From the NCBI RefSeq assembly GCF_003144245.1, contig NW_020289988.1, forward strand, positions 1 through 64,000: DNA of 64,000 bases. Direction: 5' to 3'. A program made the position numbers and the translations under genes. The notes under the pieces were generated by a model, which made no database searches, was not told where the DNA came from, and worked only from the letters and a program-made list of their open reading frames with translations. Below are positions 50,941 through 62,415 of the stretch, piece after piece. The stretch's first letter is position 1; each line of letters opens with the position of its first letter. Source of the stretch: Jaminaea rosea (taxonomy: Eukaryota; Basidiomycota; Exobasidiomycetes; Microstromatales).

Positions 50941-51576
50941 CTAAGTGGAGCTCATTGGCGTGGGCGACTTGGCCATCGCTACGTCCAGCAGCTGTTCTCC
51001 ATTGAGTCGATAGTCGACTTGCTGAATGGATGCGCGAATGTGCTGTACGAATGTGCTCGCCTCTGCGTCGGTGAATGCCACCTTGACGGCGTTGCATGTT
51101 CTGCAGAGCTGGGTTGAGAAGGCGAGGGGAAGAGCGCGACACCGCATTAGCAAGGGATAGGCTTCGCGAGCCTGTCCTGGCCAGCGACTCACAATCTGTT
51201 CATCGTGCTCGTTGTTCTCACCCCCACGCGACAGCGCGACGACATGGCCCCAGCTGGCATTGTGAGGGTGGAAGTCCTTCTCCCCGGCGCCCCCCTGTGC
51301 GACCTTTGACACGGCGAAGAACGTCAACTTGTGCCCGCACGTAGGGCAGTCGACGATCATCTCCATCGCCTGGGCCCAAATTCGTCTGTAGCGTTGAAGG
51401 AGACGGTGTCAGCCGTGATGAGCGAGATAGCAATGGAGGTGTTGAGGAGACGGCTGGGCGCAGACTCACTTCTCCTCCTCCAGCGTCAGGGTCACTCGTT
51501 TGCCCTTGCATGCCCCGTAGACCATTCTTTTCACGCAACGGGCGATCGGAAACTCCAAAGTGTCATTGGACGCCAT
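50941..51576 (-). CDS. small HNH-nuclease-like zinc protein
   Basis: Three exons: 51576-51470, 51385-51193 and 51108-50941, giving 155 residues. Both introns have GTGAGT donors and CAG acceptors and restore a continuous frame: TLTLEEEKRIWAQAMEMI and HDEQILCRTCNAVK. The protein begins MASNDTLEFPIARCVKRMVY. Two CxxC pairs (CPTCGHKL and LCRTCNAVK) flank SWGHVVALSRGGENNEHDE. That is the layout of an HNH fold: zinc knuckles around a histidine-rich beta-beta-alpha core. I see no extra domain and no mobile-element partner, such as a group I intron or intein, next to it. It could be a domesticated HNH nuclease or a zinc-binding relative without nuclease activity. Confidence 0.72.
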
Positions 51577-52841
51577 GAGACGGCGGCCAGCGTCCGTTTG
51601 CGCGGCGGATCGACGCTGCTAGCGACGACGATTCAGACGATCAGAGAAAGAATATCATTCGATTGGCATGTTACGGACTGTATGAGAGACGACAGACTGT
51701 GTGGCCTCGAGGCTCAACGGCGCCCCGTTCACCTCGATGAGCTCGACGGGTCCTGCGGGCGAAGGAGGCAGGAGGTGAGAGTATCGATACGGTACGCCTC
51801 GGGACATTGCTCATGATCTACGACGACGACAAGGGAAGGGAACCATCAGAGTTTTGTCCCGCCCTCTTCTACGAGTGAGGAGACGTATCATCGCTTGACT
51901 TCCCCACCCTTGTCATCTAGCTTCGCCCCCTGACACCACGTCCGAGCAGGTGTCTGGGCCGACGGCGGTTACACGCTCAACAACTGCGACCCAACGAGCC
52001 GGTCGTCCAGTCACGCACTGTACTAGGCCCACTCTGCGTTCGTACCTCGTCAGGACGTCCGCGTCATCGAAAGGCTGTGACCTGCGTCTGTGACGGCTGC
52101 CTCGAGGTGAGCAGCAGAGGTGATGTCGAGGCCGTTTCGAAGGCAGACTGCGAAGAGCCACCGTCTTAGAGCTGACCAATATTCGACTGGCTTGCTGATG
52201 TCAGGCCCACTCAATCTGGTTGAAGAGTGCAAAATCCCGCGCCAAGACGAGGTAGACGGCTACCTGACGAAGGCAACTCATCCACTGCTCGCCAAGGCGC
52301 AGAGACTGCGGCCGCTTTCTTCGGCATCCAGATTGAATCCACTAGCCCTTCGCTGTAGCAGCGCGCCCGTGCTGGTAGGTCCCCCGCAGCGCTCAACATG
52401 AGGTCCTCGATGTGCTTCCTGCTACGCTGCCGAGACTCGTCTACTCACCCAGCGTCTGGTGGCTCGCCATCAAAGAGTGTTGATCCCGTTGTGCCCGCCG
52501 GTATTTGTTTCATCTACCTGCTGCGTGAGCCGGTCACCCTTCGCAGCGACAGTAGCGTGGCTCTTCGCAGAGCAGTAACAGTATTTGAGGTGCAATTGCG
52601 TGAGTTCTGCGTCAGATCCTTGCGGATGCGTGTAGTCATGGACATTGTGCAGAATAGCGGTTCGTTGTGCGTTGTGCGTGGTTTGTGGATGTGAGCGAGC
52701 CTCACGGGCACCGTAACTTGCCAGGCTGAGACGGTGGCGTCCTTGCTGCAGCACCACGCTTGGCCCGCATTAATGTGTGCGAGATTCGCCGCAGCTCAAC
52801 CAGATCCAGGGCGAGCGTTGCTTGACTGCTGAATGGGAGCC

Positions 52842-52887
52842 GTGCTCGACCACAAGCAGGAGCGGTGCTCAACCACAAGAGCTGGAG
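52842..52887. repeat. imperfect 23-base tandem duplication
   Basis: Two adjacent copies, each starting GTGCTC and sharing the block ACCACAAG, differ at several positions. They sit just before a second, better-preserved duplication. Confidence 0.6.
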
Positions 52888-52909
52888 TGCTGGGCTTTGA
52901 CGTTCAAAG

Positions 52910-52959
52910 GTAGTCAGGATCACGAGGACCCAAAGTAGTCAGGATCGCGAGGACCCGAA
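52910..52959. repeat. 25-base tandem duplication
   Basis: Two adjacent copies at 52910-52934 and 52935-52959 share GTAGTCAGGATC and GAGGACCC and differ at only two bases. The close match suggests a recent duplication. No function is evident. Confidence 0.8.
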
Positions 52960-53630
52960 GAAAAGTGCGGCATGCCGCAAAAAGGATGAAGGAGAGGAGG
53001 AAAGGAGCGGGCGATGAGGTTGATGTACATAAGGCATGCCAGCGGACGCTCAGCGCCGATCCAGAGCTCATCGCGGCGGGGATGGAGCCGGCATCGCAGG
53101 CCAATCACTTGCGGGCCGCGATGACGCTCGGGCCTCTGACGCTTGGGCCTGTGGGTCACTCTTTGTTCATCGCCTTTGTTCATCGCTTGCAGCAGGACAG
53201 AGCGACGAAGCTCCCCCCGTTTGTGGGCCGTCACTGTCTGCCACCGCAGCAGCGTGCGACACCAGCATCTCTCACATACCACGCCACGCGGCACGAAAGG
53301 GAATCAATCGCCTGGCGCACCGTCGAGCTCACGGACGACGAATTCACGTCGAAACCTTGCTTTGTGGCTCCCTGACCCGAGCTGAGCTGCCTCGTGCACG
53401 CACGCTCGCTTGCCAAGTGGAGAAGAAACTCGCCTTCTCGCGGTCCGCGCCAGTGGCGCCACCCAGGTGGGACCGCTGGACCCTTGAATCTCGTGCATCT
53501 TTGGCCAGGGTCTCGAGTGTCGTGTGCAGCCCCGTCGAAACTGGGCGCTATCGAAATCTGACCTGACGTCGCCGTGCGTGAGAGTCTCCACTCCAACAGA
53601 CTTGCACCTGGCTGTCGTGTGTGGCCAAGA

Positions 53631-53640
53631 GGTATAAGGA
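53631..53640 (+). promoter_or_regulatory. TATA-box-like element of alcohol dehydrogenase
   Basis: GGTATAAGGA lies about 60 bases before the ADH start. With the similar box before the thaumatin-like gene, this suggests strong, regulated promoters for these two intronless genes. Confidence 0.5.
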
Positions 53641-53698
53641 TGGGCGTCTGTAAAGCCAGGAACCTTACCCTCGCCACAAAATCTCTCTTTCTCCAACC

Positions 53699-54829
53699 AT
53701 GTCATCCACTCAGACGTTCCCCAAGACGATGAAGGCAGGCGTGCTCGAGAGCTACGAAAAGGGCTTCCAGTACGTCGCCGATCACAACGTCCCCGAAGTT
53801 GGCCCCGACGATGTCCTCGTCCAGGTCAAGGCTGCAGGCTATTGCCACACCGATCTCCAAGTATCTGAGGGCGTATACTCCGGTGCTGGAGCCAAGCCTG
53901 GCATGATCGGTAGCCACGAGCCTGCGGGCATCGTCGCAAAGCTCGGTGCCAATGCCGAGAAGCGAGGCCTCCTCAAGGTCGGTGACCGAGTCGGGTCCAT
54001 CAACACATACCATCCGTGCTTCAAGTGCCAACCATGCCGCAACCAGGGACAACAATTGTGCGAGAACGTCGGCGGTATGCTCGGTGTCTCGGGTGGGAAG
54101 GACGCCCCAAAGGGCAAGGACGGTGGATTCTCAGAGTACATGATTGCAGACGATCAGGTTCTCAAGAAGGTGCCAGACAACATTCCATTCGCCGAGGCGG
54201 CCCCGCTCTTCTGCGCTGGCGCCACGACCTACGGTGCCATTCTGGCCTCTGGCGCCAAGTCAGGCGAGTGGGTTGCGCACATTGGTCTGGGCGGGTTGGG
54301 CCTGCTGGGCATTCAGTACTCAAAGGCGCTCGGCCACAAGGTCGTAGCTATCGACAACCGCAAGGAAGCAATTCAGATGGCAAAGGAGCAGATCCCGAAC
54401 CATCTTCAAGCAGACGAGTACGTCCTCATCGACTCGGAAGACGCGCAAAAGAAGTGCACAGAGGAGCTCGGTGGCAAGTTCTACGACTCCAACCCGGGCG
54501 TGGACAAGGTCGTCATCAACGCGGAAGCGCGCCACCTCGTTGCTTTTGCGCAAGACTTTCTGCGAATCGGCGGCGTCCTCGTCGACGTTGGACTGCCGTC
54601 GGACGGTCCGCTTGAGGTCTCGCCATTCCCTCTCTCGTTCAAGGAGCAGACGGTCAAGGGCCGCCTGATCTGCACGCCCGACCAGAGCCAGGACATGGTG
54701 AACCTGCACTCCAAGAACGGCTGCAGGACGCCCATCGAGCAGACGTTCAACATCAAGGACATCCACGAGTGCCAGAAGCGATACAAGGCCAAGGACCTCA
54801 AGGGGCGTCTTGTCGTGGTGTTCGAGTAG
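53699..54829 (+). CDS. zinc-dependent alcohol dehydrogenase (MDR family)
   Basis: A single exon of 376 residues. Catalytic zinc ligands are in GYCHTDLQ, SHEPAGIV and LFCAGATTYGA. The structural zinc site is the four-cysteine stretch CFKCQPCRNQGQQLC. The nucleotide fold carries GLGGLGLLGIQYSKA, and the acidic residue in VVAIDNRKEA favours NAD over NADP. The protein is probably cytosolic (no leader beyond MSSTQTFPKTMKAGV). It oxidises or reduces a small alcohol or aldehyde; whether ethanol is the substrate cannot be read from sequence. A TATA-like box lies upstream. The stop is 59 bases from the stop of the convergent capping-protein gene. Confidence 0.93.
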   Translation: MSSTQTFPKTMKAGVLESYEKGFQYVADHNVPEVGPDDVLVQVKAAGYCHTDLQVSEGVYSGAGAKPGMIGSHEPAGIVAKLGANAEKRGLLKVGDRVGSINTYHPCFKCQPCRNQGQQLCENVGGMLGVSGGKDAPKGKDGGFSEYMIADDQVLKKVPDNIPFAEAAPLFCAGATTYGAILASGAKSGEWVAHIGLGGLGLLGIQYSKALGHKVVAIDNRKEAIQMAKEQIPNHLQADEYVLIDSEDAQKKCTEELGGKFYDSNPGVDKVVINAEARHLVAFAQDFLRIGGVLVDVGLPSDGPLEVSPFPLSFKEQTVKGRLICTPDQSQDMVNLHSKNGCRTPIEQTFNIKDIHECQKRYKAKDLKGRLVVVFE

Positions 54830-54888
54830 GGGCCGATTTGCAATGTAGCATGTATTGTCGCCGTGCGTGCCCCGCTTGTCTCCGTGCC

Positions 54889-55848
54889 TTAATTCGATTC
54901 TACAACGTCACCACTCCCCGCACTGCCCTTGCGCGCCCACATTCCTCTCATCTCGTCCCTCAACTGCTGTTCTCTCCTCTGCACCTCCAAGCTCTCCTTA
55001 CTCCTCAACATTCCCAGCACGTCCTTTGTCTTTCCAAAGTAGACGTCTACGATTTGGTTGCGCATCTTTGACTCGACATCCTCGATGAGCCGACCCAGGT
55101 TGGCAATATGGGAGAGGGAGTAGCGTGAAGGGGCTGAGGCTGATGGAGGTTGGATGGGAGCATCGCTCTCTGCTTGGCGGGTGAGGGAGCCGGCTAGCTC
55201 GAATTGCTGTTGGAGGGGAGCGTCTGAAGATCCTTCTGGCATCGCAGCCTTGTTACGTTTCGCGAGCGTGAGCATGACGGTGCTTGTCAGCTTGTAGGAT
55301 GCTGTGCGGTTGCTTCGATCCGGCGTCGTCTCGAAGACGTGGAGAGAATCCCACGAGCCTTGAGTCCCCATCGCAGGCGTGGCGCTGCCGCTGGCCCCTT
55401 CGCTCCCAGCCTCGAGCGCCTTCTTGAACAGAACCACGCCGGCAAAGGCCCCGTCATCCAGGTCCCAAAGATAGACGGAAGCCAGCCCCGTGTCGTAGTA
55501 GAGCTGACGATAGACGTCCATTGCCCCACCCATCGCTACCTCGAGTTCCCTCAGCTCGCGGCTAGGCCTCGTTCCATCACTGAGCGGCGGGTCGTACTCA
55601 TTGCTCCAAGGGCTGCGCCAGCTATCTCCGTCGCGATTGTAATCGCAGGCCAGATACTCGCGACCTTTGCCTGCTGCTGAGCGGTCCACTCGTACACGCA
55701 GGGGCTGATCCACGCTCGAGTAGAGGTCGTCTGCTAGTTGCGGGCAGAGGGAAACGAGACGATCGAGGTTTGCTGAGATGTTGCTAGGTGGGAGGCGACG
55801 TAGGAGGTCGAGGGAGAGGGAGAGCGGGTCGGACGAGCTAGAAGCCAT
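54889..55848 (-). CDS. CAP2: F-actin capping protein, beta subunit
   Basis: A single exon of 319 residues from the ATG at 55848 ([20 protein letters not shown]). The frame is open for about 100 codons upstream, but the family starts here. Family marks: [96 protein letters not shown] and [20 protein letters not shown]. With the alpha subunit it caps barbed ends of actin filaments at cortical patches. It is somewhat longer than the usual 270-290 residues because of Gly/Ser/Ala-rich loops. Divergent to the ARPC4 gene, with 248 bases between. Confidence 0.95.
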   Translation of the reverse strand: MASSSSDPLSLSLDLLRRLPPSNISANLDRLVSLCPQLADDLYSSVDQPLRVRVDRSAAGKGREYLACDYNRDGDSWRSPWSNEYDPPLSDGTRPSRELRELEVAMGGAMDVYRQLYYDTGLASVYLWDLDDGAFAGVVLFKKALEAGSEGASGSATPAMGTQGSWDSLHVFETTPDRSNRTASYKLTSTVMLTLAKRNKAAMPEGSSDAPLQQQFELAGSLTRQAESDAPIQPPSASAPSRYSLSHIANLGRLIEDVESKMRNQIVDVYFGKTKDVLGMLRSKESLEVQRREQQLRDEMRGMWARKGSAGSGDVVESN

Positions 55849-56096
55849 GTTGAAAGCCGCCTGTATGCTATCGAGGCTTGCGATGGTAGTGACGAGGAAA
55901 GGAGTGCGCCTCGTGCTGGCGCTCGCGCTGCTCCCGCTTCTCCACGTCGCAGCGGAACGGCAGCCGCGAGTCGAGAGGCGCTCAACCTCCCCGCACGGAC
56001 GCCGAGACGAGTTGGACTGGACGGGAGGCGAAGCCGGCGTTGGTTTCTTGTCAACCTCGACATCGATACCAGCAGAACCGTTTGTCATGGTGAGCA

Positions 56097-56910
56097 GGCG
56101 CGGGGCAGGCGCAGGCGCGGCCCACACTGACCCGTCTTCATCTTTTGCGCAGTCAAACACCCTCCGCCCTTACCTCTCATGCGTCCGTGCTACGCTCACG
56201 GCGGCCATGACGTTGGAGGACTTTGCTTCGCAGGTTGTTGAAAGGCATAACAGTGGGTGCACGAGATGCTGGCATATAGGCGGTAGACCGCGGGTGAGAA
56301 TGCTCACCGCCATCATGAACCTCGCCATCTCACCCTCGCAGAGCCTGAAGTGGAAGTTGGAACCAGCCCGGAAGTCCTCCTCACGCCTCTGACCATTTCG
56401 AGGAATGAGAACGAGCGAGTTCTCATCGAGGTGAGTGCGATGAGACGAAGCAGAATAAGCTCTGATGCTCATCCAGCAATCAACCTCGCCTCCTCGCCTC
56501 GCACCCACAGCCATCAATCAACTCCATCCGCCTCTCAATCCGCATCAAGCAATCTGACGACATCGAGCGCCAACTCTCCCACAAGTTCACCCGCTTCATG
56601 ACCCAACGAGCCGACTCATTCGTCATCCTTCGCCGCAAGCCAGTACCTGGATACGACATCTCGTTCCTCATCACAAACGCACACGCAGAGACGATGTTGA
56701 AGCACAAGCTTGTAGACTTCATCATCCAATTCATGGAGGATGTGGACAAGGAGATTAGCGAGATGAAGTTGAGCTTGAATGCGAGGGCGAGAATTGTCGC
56801 AGAGAGCTATCTGGGGACGGTGAGCCAATTGAGAGGACGTGACGAGACGCTGTGTATGCTAGTGCTGACTTGCTCCGTCCTCTTGCTCCCCACCGTGACA
56901 GTTTGCATGA
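56097..56910 (+). CDS. ARC19: ARP2/3 complex 20 kDa subunit (ARPC4)
   Basis: Five exons: 56097-56099, 56153-56252, 56342-56430, 56511-56819 and 56902-56910, giving 169 residues (human ARPC4 has 168). The first coding exon is the ATG alone, followed at once by GTGAGC. The last is nine bases: Phe, Ala, stop. The joined protein begins [20 protein letters not shown] and continues [71 protein letters not shown] and [12 protein letters not shown], matching the family along its whole length. The subunit sits in the core of the ARP2/3 complex, which nucleates branched actin. It shares its upstream region with CAP2. Confidence 0.95.
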
Positions 56911-57009
56911 GCAAGCGGGCGCCGTCGCGCGATGAGAATGGTCACTCTTGTATTCATAACCGCGCGCGATGAGAATGGTCCACGCTTGTATTCGTCAACG
57001 CACCTCTCA

Positions 57010-60000
57010 TCATCCACCCCGCTTCTTCCCTCCAGCGCCAGCACCACCCCTCCCTCTTCCCCGACCCCGACCCGCACCTTCTGCCCCGCCGGCCTCGCCC
57101 TCGCCACTAGCACTCGCTGAGCTGTTGCGCCTCTTCCTGCCACCGCCTGCAGCACTCGACGTCGAATTCTTTCGCTTCCTGGCAGGCGCTGCGACTTTGC
57201 TTCCATCCCCTTCATTCGCTGCATCGCCCTTGCCACCTCGTCCGCCTCCCGCTGACGATGCATTGCTCGCTGTACTGCCCGCTCGAGCTCGTTTCTTGGT
57301 CGTCCCAGCAGCGGGCGCCGTAGTCGTCGCCGCCGCGGCCGAGCTTCCGCCACTCGATGACGCTGCTCCTTGATTTGCGCCGCTCGAAGCCATACGCTGC
57401 CTTTGTGCGGTGAGAAAGGCATCCAGTGTCCTCACTGGGCCATTGGGTAGACCGACAAAGCGAGAGAGGCTGGCCATCCTACTCTCTTCCTCCGTCCTCG
57501 CATCAGCGTCGGGCGTGTCGCCCTTTTCTTCCTCATCCGCACGGCGCAACCGCTCATCCAAATCTCCATACTCCTCGCGCCAGTCCTCCTCCCCCCTCTC
57601 ACTCCGCAATGCCCTCCATCCCTCATCGGCCTCATCGCCTGCACTCGTCACCCCGCGCCGCACGGCGTCAAGCGTACGATGATCGGCAGCGGGGTCGCTG
57701 GGCGTGTCGGTCGTGCGGCGAGGTTGGAACAGAGAGAGGGGGAGGGACAGGTGATTAGCCAATGGCGGCAAGGTGAGAGGGTGTGAATACTTGGCGTGGA
57801 CGGATGCGTAGGGCCCGAGGACGGCGGGCGTGGATGTCGATGTTTGCAGAGGAAGAACGCCCGGACGAGAAATGGGGCTGGCCGCAGAGCCTGACTCTGT
57901 AGCAACGCTTTCCAGCGGCATCGTCCAGCTCCAAGGCTTATCGGGAGCCGGACTCCACTCGCCGCGCTCCAGCGCAGCCTGCAGCGACGGAGCGACGATC
58001 AAGTCGGCCGTGGCGCTTGACTTGCTTGCAGGTGAAGAGGGGAGTAAGCGACGCATCTGCTCAACGCGGCTCGACCACAATGAGTTGCGAGCCTCGGCCT
58101 CTGACGCAAGGTTGAATCGATCCGCAAAGCTAGGGCCGGGTGGCTCAGCTGCTTGTTGTTGCATGAGAGCCGAGACCGAGCCCAGCATATCGGCGGGCAT
58201 CTCGACTTGTAGGTAGACGACAACGTCCCGCAGCTGAAGATACTCGTCTTCTTCTGCGGTTCCAGGCTGGGCAGTGAGGGCGAGCGAGTAGAGACGTTGT
58301 TGCGTGAGGGTAATGGCGATGAGGTGGGGCAGCTTGGACCTGATCTTGCTGCTGGACCAGAAGGCTGAGGAGCGACTGGCAAGGACGAGGAGCTGCAAGA
58401 GGGTAGTGATGGGGGCTGACTCGGTCCACGACTTCTTGTTGAGCGGTGCACTGATGCTGCCGAGCCCGAAACACACACGGTCAAAGAGATCCTCCGCCGA
58501 TTCTGCGCTAGTAGCCGGCAATCTCTGTCCCTCGCAGGCGTCGAGCAGGAGCATCTTGAACATGGCCAGGATGGCTTGCAGAGACAGGACCGCTCGCGTC
58601 TCTCCATGATCATCAGCAGCAGCAGCGCCCTTGCTGCCATTGCTGAGACTGGCCGCAGCCGCTCGCAGCCCCATGTCCACAATAGCTGTTTGGAGCCGGT
58701 TACCTCCGATTTGCCAGAGTCGCAGGCCGTGGGGCAAGCTCGCAGCGCCATCTACGAGGAACAGGGGCTGCAACAGAGCTGAAGCAAGCTCTTGAACCTT
58801 ATCGTCCACTTCACGCTCTTTGCTCGTGTCGCTGTCAATCTGTGAAGTCAAACGAGCAAGGACAATGCCAAGCTCTTCGACCAGGAAGGCGATGTCTAGA
58901 GGCTGCGATGTCGCTGCGGCGGTGAGAGAAGAAACTTCCACCTTGAGGGGGTCTTGACCGAGGAGAGAAGAAGGCATTGCCTCATCGCGTACGGTGCGAA
59001 GGAGTAGAGACAGGGCCTCAAGTCGCTGCTCGAAGGGCAATGTCGCATGGACTTGGTCTCGCAGCACAGATGGCTGGGCGATGATGAGGTCTCGCAGACT
59101 GTCTTGCGAGCAGACGGCCGTAAGGATAGCTGTGGCGTCGTCTGCAGATACTGCGGGCGAGATTGCCGTACTCGAAAAGCTGGCAAGGCCGGCTACGTAG
59201 ACGGCGACACGAAGCAAGCTAGCCGGCTCAGTTTGGCAAAGCACTGCGCGTAGGAGGATATCTTGGCTGAGAGTACGACTTGAAGGGCTTGCCTCATCTC
59301 TGGAGTAGAGGAAGCGTAGCAACGATATGCCAAGAGCAAGTCTTATTGTCGCATCGTCGTCCTGTGCCCGCTCATCCAGGTCTCTGACCGCCGCAACCGC
59401 GAAACCTGGTAGCACGAGCGTATCGACGAGTTCTTGCGTCGAGAGGCAGCCTCGTGTGCAGAGCTGCGAGAGCGTCGACGCCACCAAGTCGACGTTCGGC
59501 TGAGCTATCGGCGAGGTCCATCCTCGCAAACTTGCATCGAGCCTAGTCCGCGATGCTGAGCTGAACGTCGACCGCAAGAGCCTGTCTTTGGCCTCAAGTA
59601 GTGTTGCCTCGGCGTTGCTCTCCACGGCGCAGCGAAGAAAGGCTTCGAACGCGGCGATCGCGTCAGGCGCCGCTGGACTGCCTGCGTCGTGCTGCACGGC
59701 CTGCCCTTCGATCCGCTCGATGATCAGCTGCAACACCGTCAAGTCTCCCGTGCTGGTGAACGCCTGCAATGCCGCGGCAGGCAGCGGTGCTCTCTCTTCT
59801 GACTTGGAGAGCGTGCTATCCAGAGCTGCCAACCTCGTCGCCAAGCCGGCGTACGGTCGTCGGGTCGCCCAGATCTTTGCGTGACAATCAAGCATCGCTC
59901 GTACGAGCTTGATTTGAGCGACGACGGTCAGGATGGTCTGCGATCCATCCGTCAATCGCTGCAGGACGGCGCTCATCAGCTCCACCACATGACCCCAATG

Positions 60001-62415
60001 CTGTGCCTCTTCCATCACAGAGAGGAGCAAGGCCGTCTGCTCAATATCGAGCACTGATGCGCTGCTGACCCACTGTAGAGCCGAAGGCAGGAGATGGACT
60101 CCAAGCAGATTGCTCAGAGTAAAGCGGTTCGCCTGCCAGAGATGCGGCAGAGCGGACAGCATCTCTGCCCTCGTCATCCTGCCACCGTCTCGAGCGCCAC
60201 TTCCATCAGAGAGGAACGCGAATACGCTCCCCAACTCGCGCAAAGCCCTGCGATGCGTAGCCTCCTCACGCGTTTCCTTTGCTCTAGCGCCGTAGATTGC
60301 CAAGCGCCTCTGATGAACTAGGCTGACGGATCCCGACGGCACCGGGATGGCTCGAAGGAGCCTCACCTGCAAGCTGGAGGCAGCGCGCGAACCAAGGGCG
60401 GGGGCCGGCGAGACGTCGTTGGGAGTCGTGGTCGAGCTGAACGCCAGCCCTCTAGCTGTAAGTCTATGTAAGAACCTCGGATAGGAGAACAATCCCAGCT
60501 CAGTCAGCTGCGAGAAGAGGGCGACTATCTCCTCGAAGTGAACAGGACGGGCGGATTCGTCCAGCTCGTCAAGATCTTCCAGCCAGGCGATGAGACATTG
60601 CGTCAGGTCGAAGCTTGAGGCGCTGCTAGCAGTTGACGTGGTCGCGGTGGATCCGTCACTGCGTCTCGCTTTCTTACGTGCACGCTTCTCTTTTTCTTGG
60701 CGGTTAGAGAGGAGTTGGAGGAGGCGGGCGATCAAGGCAGGTCGCCAGGGGCTGGGCGGACGGGAAGTGGCGGTCGCCCAGTTGAGTAGGGCGTGGATTG
60801 TTGAACGCGGGCGAACGACGGCTTCGACGCTGATCATGACTTGACGAAAGAGCATTTCGATTGCTGATGGGTCGCCATTGAATTCGTCGAGGTGCCGCAT
60901 GAGGAGGTGAAGGGGTGCCGGCGGCGGCGGCGAGGAGGGGCTGTGGTCGAAGAAGAGGGCGGCGCTGCGCTCCTGAGCAATGTCAAGTGTGCGCCGCATC
61001 GACAGGTCTGCGCCAAGCTCGCTGAGGAGAAGCGCACGGTGTCGATGCCACAAGTTGAAAGAGACGAAGCTCTCTGGCGAATGGCGAGCAGTCTTGCTTA
61101 GGATAGAGCTGAGCGAGTCGACGAGATGGCGGGCAAAGGCATCGTCTGCGCGGCGGCGCGCTATCGCTCTGATTGAGGCAAGATGATTGCAAGCTGCAGC
61201 GACGACCACTGCAGATAGGTGCGCACTCTCGAATGCATCATCCAGCCAATCCTCGACGAGAGTCAAGACGATTGCGAGCTGGGCAAGCGTCGCAGAGGAG
61301 AAGGCATCGACGATGAAGGCAACCCACTGTCGTCTGTCGAGTAGATTGTTCGCCAGCAGAGTACTCATCAGAAGCACAGAGTACCTCCATTTTGCAGCCC
61401 AACGAGCGCGAGTTTGCTCGTCGGCGAGTGCGGAGGACGGAGGGCGGGTAGCGTTAGCGCTCGTCGGAGGCTTAGCCGTCGGCGTCGCTGCCGGCGTTGA
61501 AGGGGCAGTCGTCGCCACCGCCCCTGCTTCGCCGTTCTCCACTGGATCCGTTAGCTCAGCTAGCTGCTTTTTGAGCCACGAAGTGCAACTATTGGTGAAA
61601 TCGACCGAGTACGAGGAGGACGACGCAGTTGCTGCGCTTCGACTACGGGCTAGAATGTCACTTGCTCCGACGCATTGAATGAACCAGAGAGCGCGAGAAA
61701 TCTCGACACTGTGTGGCTGAGGCGTCATGGTAGGTGACGCTGGTTGACGAGCGGCGCTGGACCCTTGCGAAGAAGTAGGCTGCGATGGATTGACGCCTAG
61801 CCAGAGCATCTCCAATATCCTCTCTCCTCGAAAGCCATGAGGGATGTTCTTGGCCAGGCGCGAAAGAGGTACGCTCGAGTCTGCAAGATCTCTCACGTAA
61901 GCATTTAGCTTAGCTTCGTTGAGCGTGACGCGAGGCGGTGGGCGAAAGGTGTGATGCTTGACCGAAGGCAGGGAGGCAAAGTAGTCCCGGCGCTGAAGCG
62001 TTTCGCCAAAGACGGTGTTCAGGGCTGGAATGAGGGTGGGCAGGAGGCCGAGGATGAGGCCGTGTGCGCTGCCGGGAGGGATACAATATCAGCTGGATCG
62101 AAGTCGACTGCCATTCTCGTCAGCATATACGCACGAAAAGCCCTCATTGCTGACTGCTTGCTTTGCTTGTATGCCGTGCTTGACGTGGACCTCGCTCATG
62201 TCTTCCTCGATCTGGCCGGCTTTGGGCGGGTAGAAATCTGGAACAGACAGAGCCTGAGATCCTGGATGCATGAGTGGTCTCCATGATGGTGGTAGAGGTT
62301 GATATGCTACGGCTGGCAGGTTGAGAGCAGCTGGCGAGTCCTGGCGAGAGGACGACGACTGTGTCGAAGGCGACGCCGCTGCCTCAGCGGGTGTACCAGC
62401 CGATCGAGTTGCCAT
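57010..62415 (-). CDS. SRB8: Mediator complex subunit 12 (Srb8)
   Basis: Two exons, 62415-62135 and 62068-57010, giving 1779 residues. The intron starts GTGCGT and ends CGGCAG, and joining gives VSNEGFSAHGLILGLLPTL, which bridges the two frames cleanly. The N-terminus has the Med12 pattern (FYPPKAGQIEEDMSEVHVK). It continues YVRDLADSSVPLSRLAKNIP then HGFRGERILEMLW and ISRALWFIQCVGASDI. The long middle is helical and poorly conserved. The last 130 residues are low complexity, with basic patches and a Gly/Arg tail (GRGRGRGRGG). Med12 belongs to the Cdk8 kinase module, which represses or tunes RNA polymerase II initiation. The assignment rests mainly on the N-terminal 250 residues. Confidence 0.85.

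Larger units (their letters stand above)
51577..53698. other. 2.1 kb gene-poor stretch
   Basis: No frame here shows a recognisable domain or a convincing multi-exon structure. Two short tandem duplications lie at 52842-52887 and 52910-52959, and the ADH promoter occupies the right end. A minus-strand pair of possible exons (from the ATG at 52513) can be drawn, but it gives only about 55 residues without similarity. Confidence 0.4.

Noticed and set aside
52211-52513. Two-exon minus-strand mini-gene starting MKQIPAGTTGSTLFDGEP
   Set aside because: It would encode about 55 residues with no similarity, and the donor and acceptor are not better than chance sites nearby.
55849-56160. N-terminal extension of capping protein beta upstream of 55848
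   Set aside because: The open frame continues over the divergent promoter and the ARPC4 start, but known capping proteins begin at the ATG used here.
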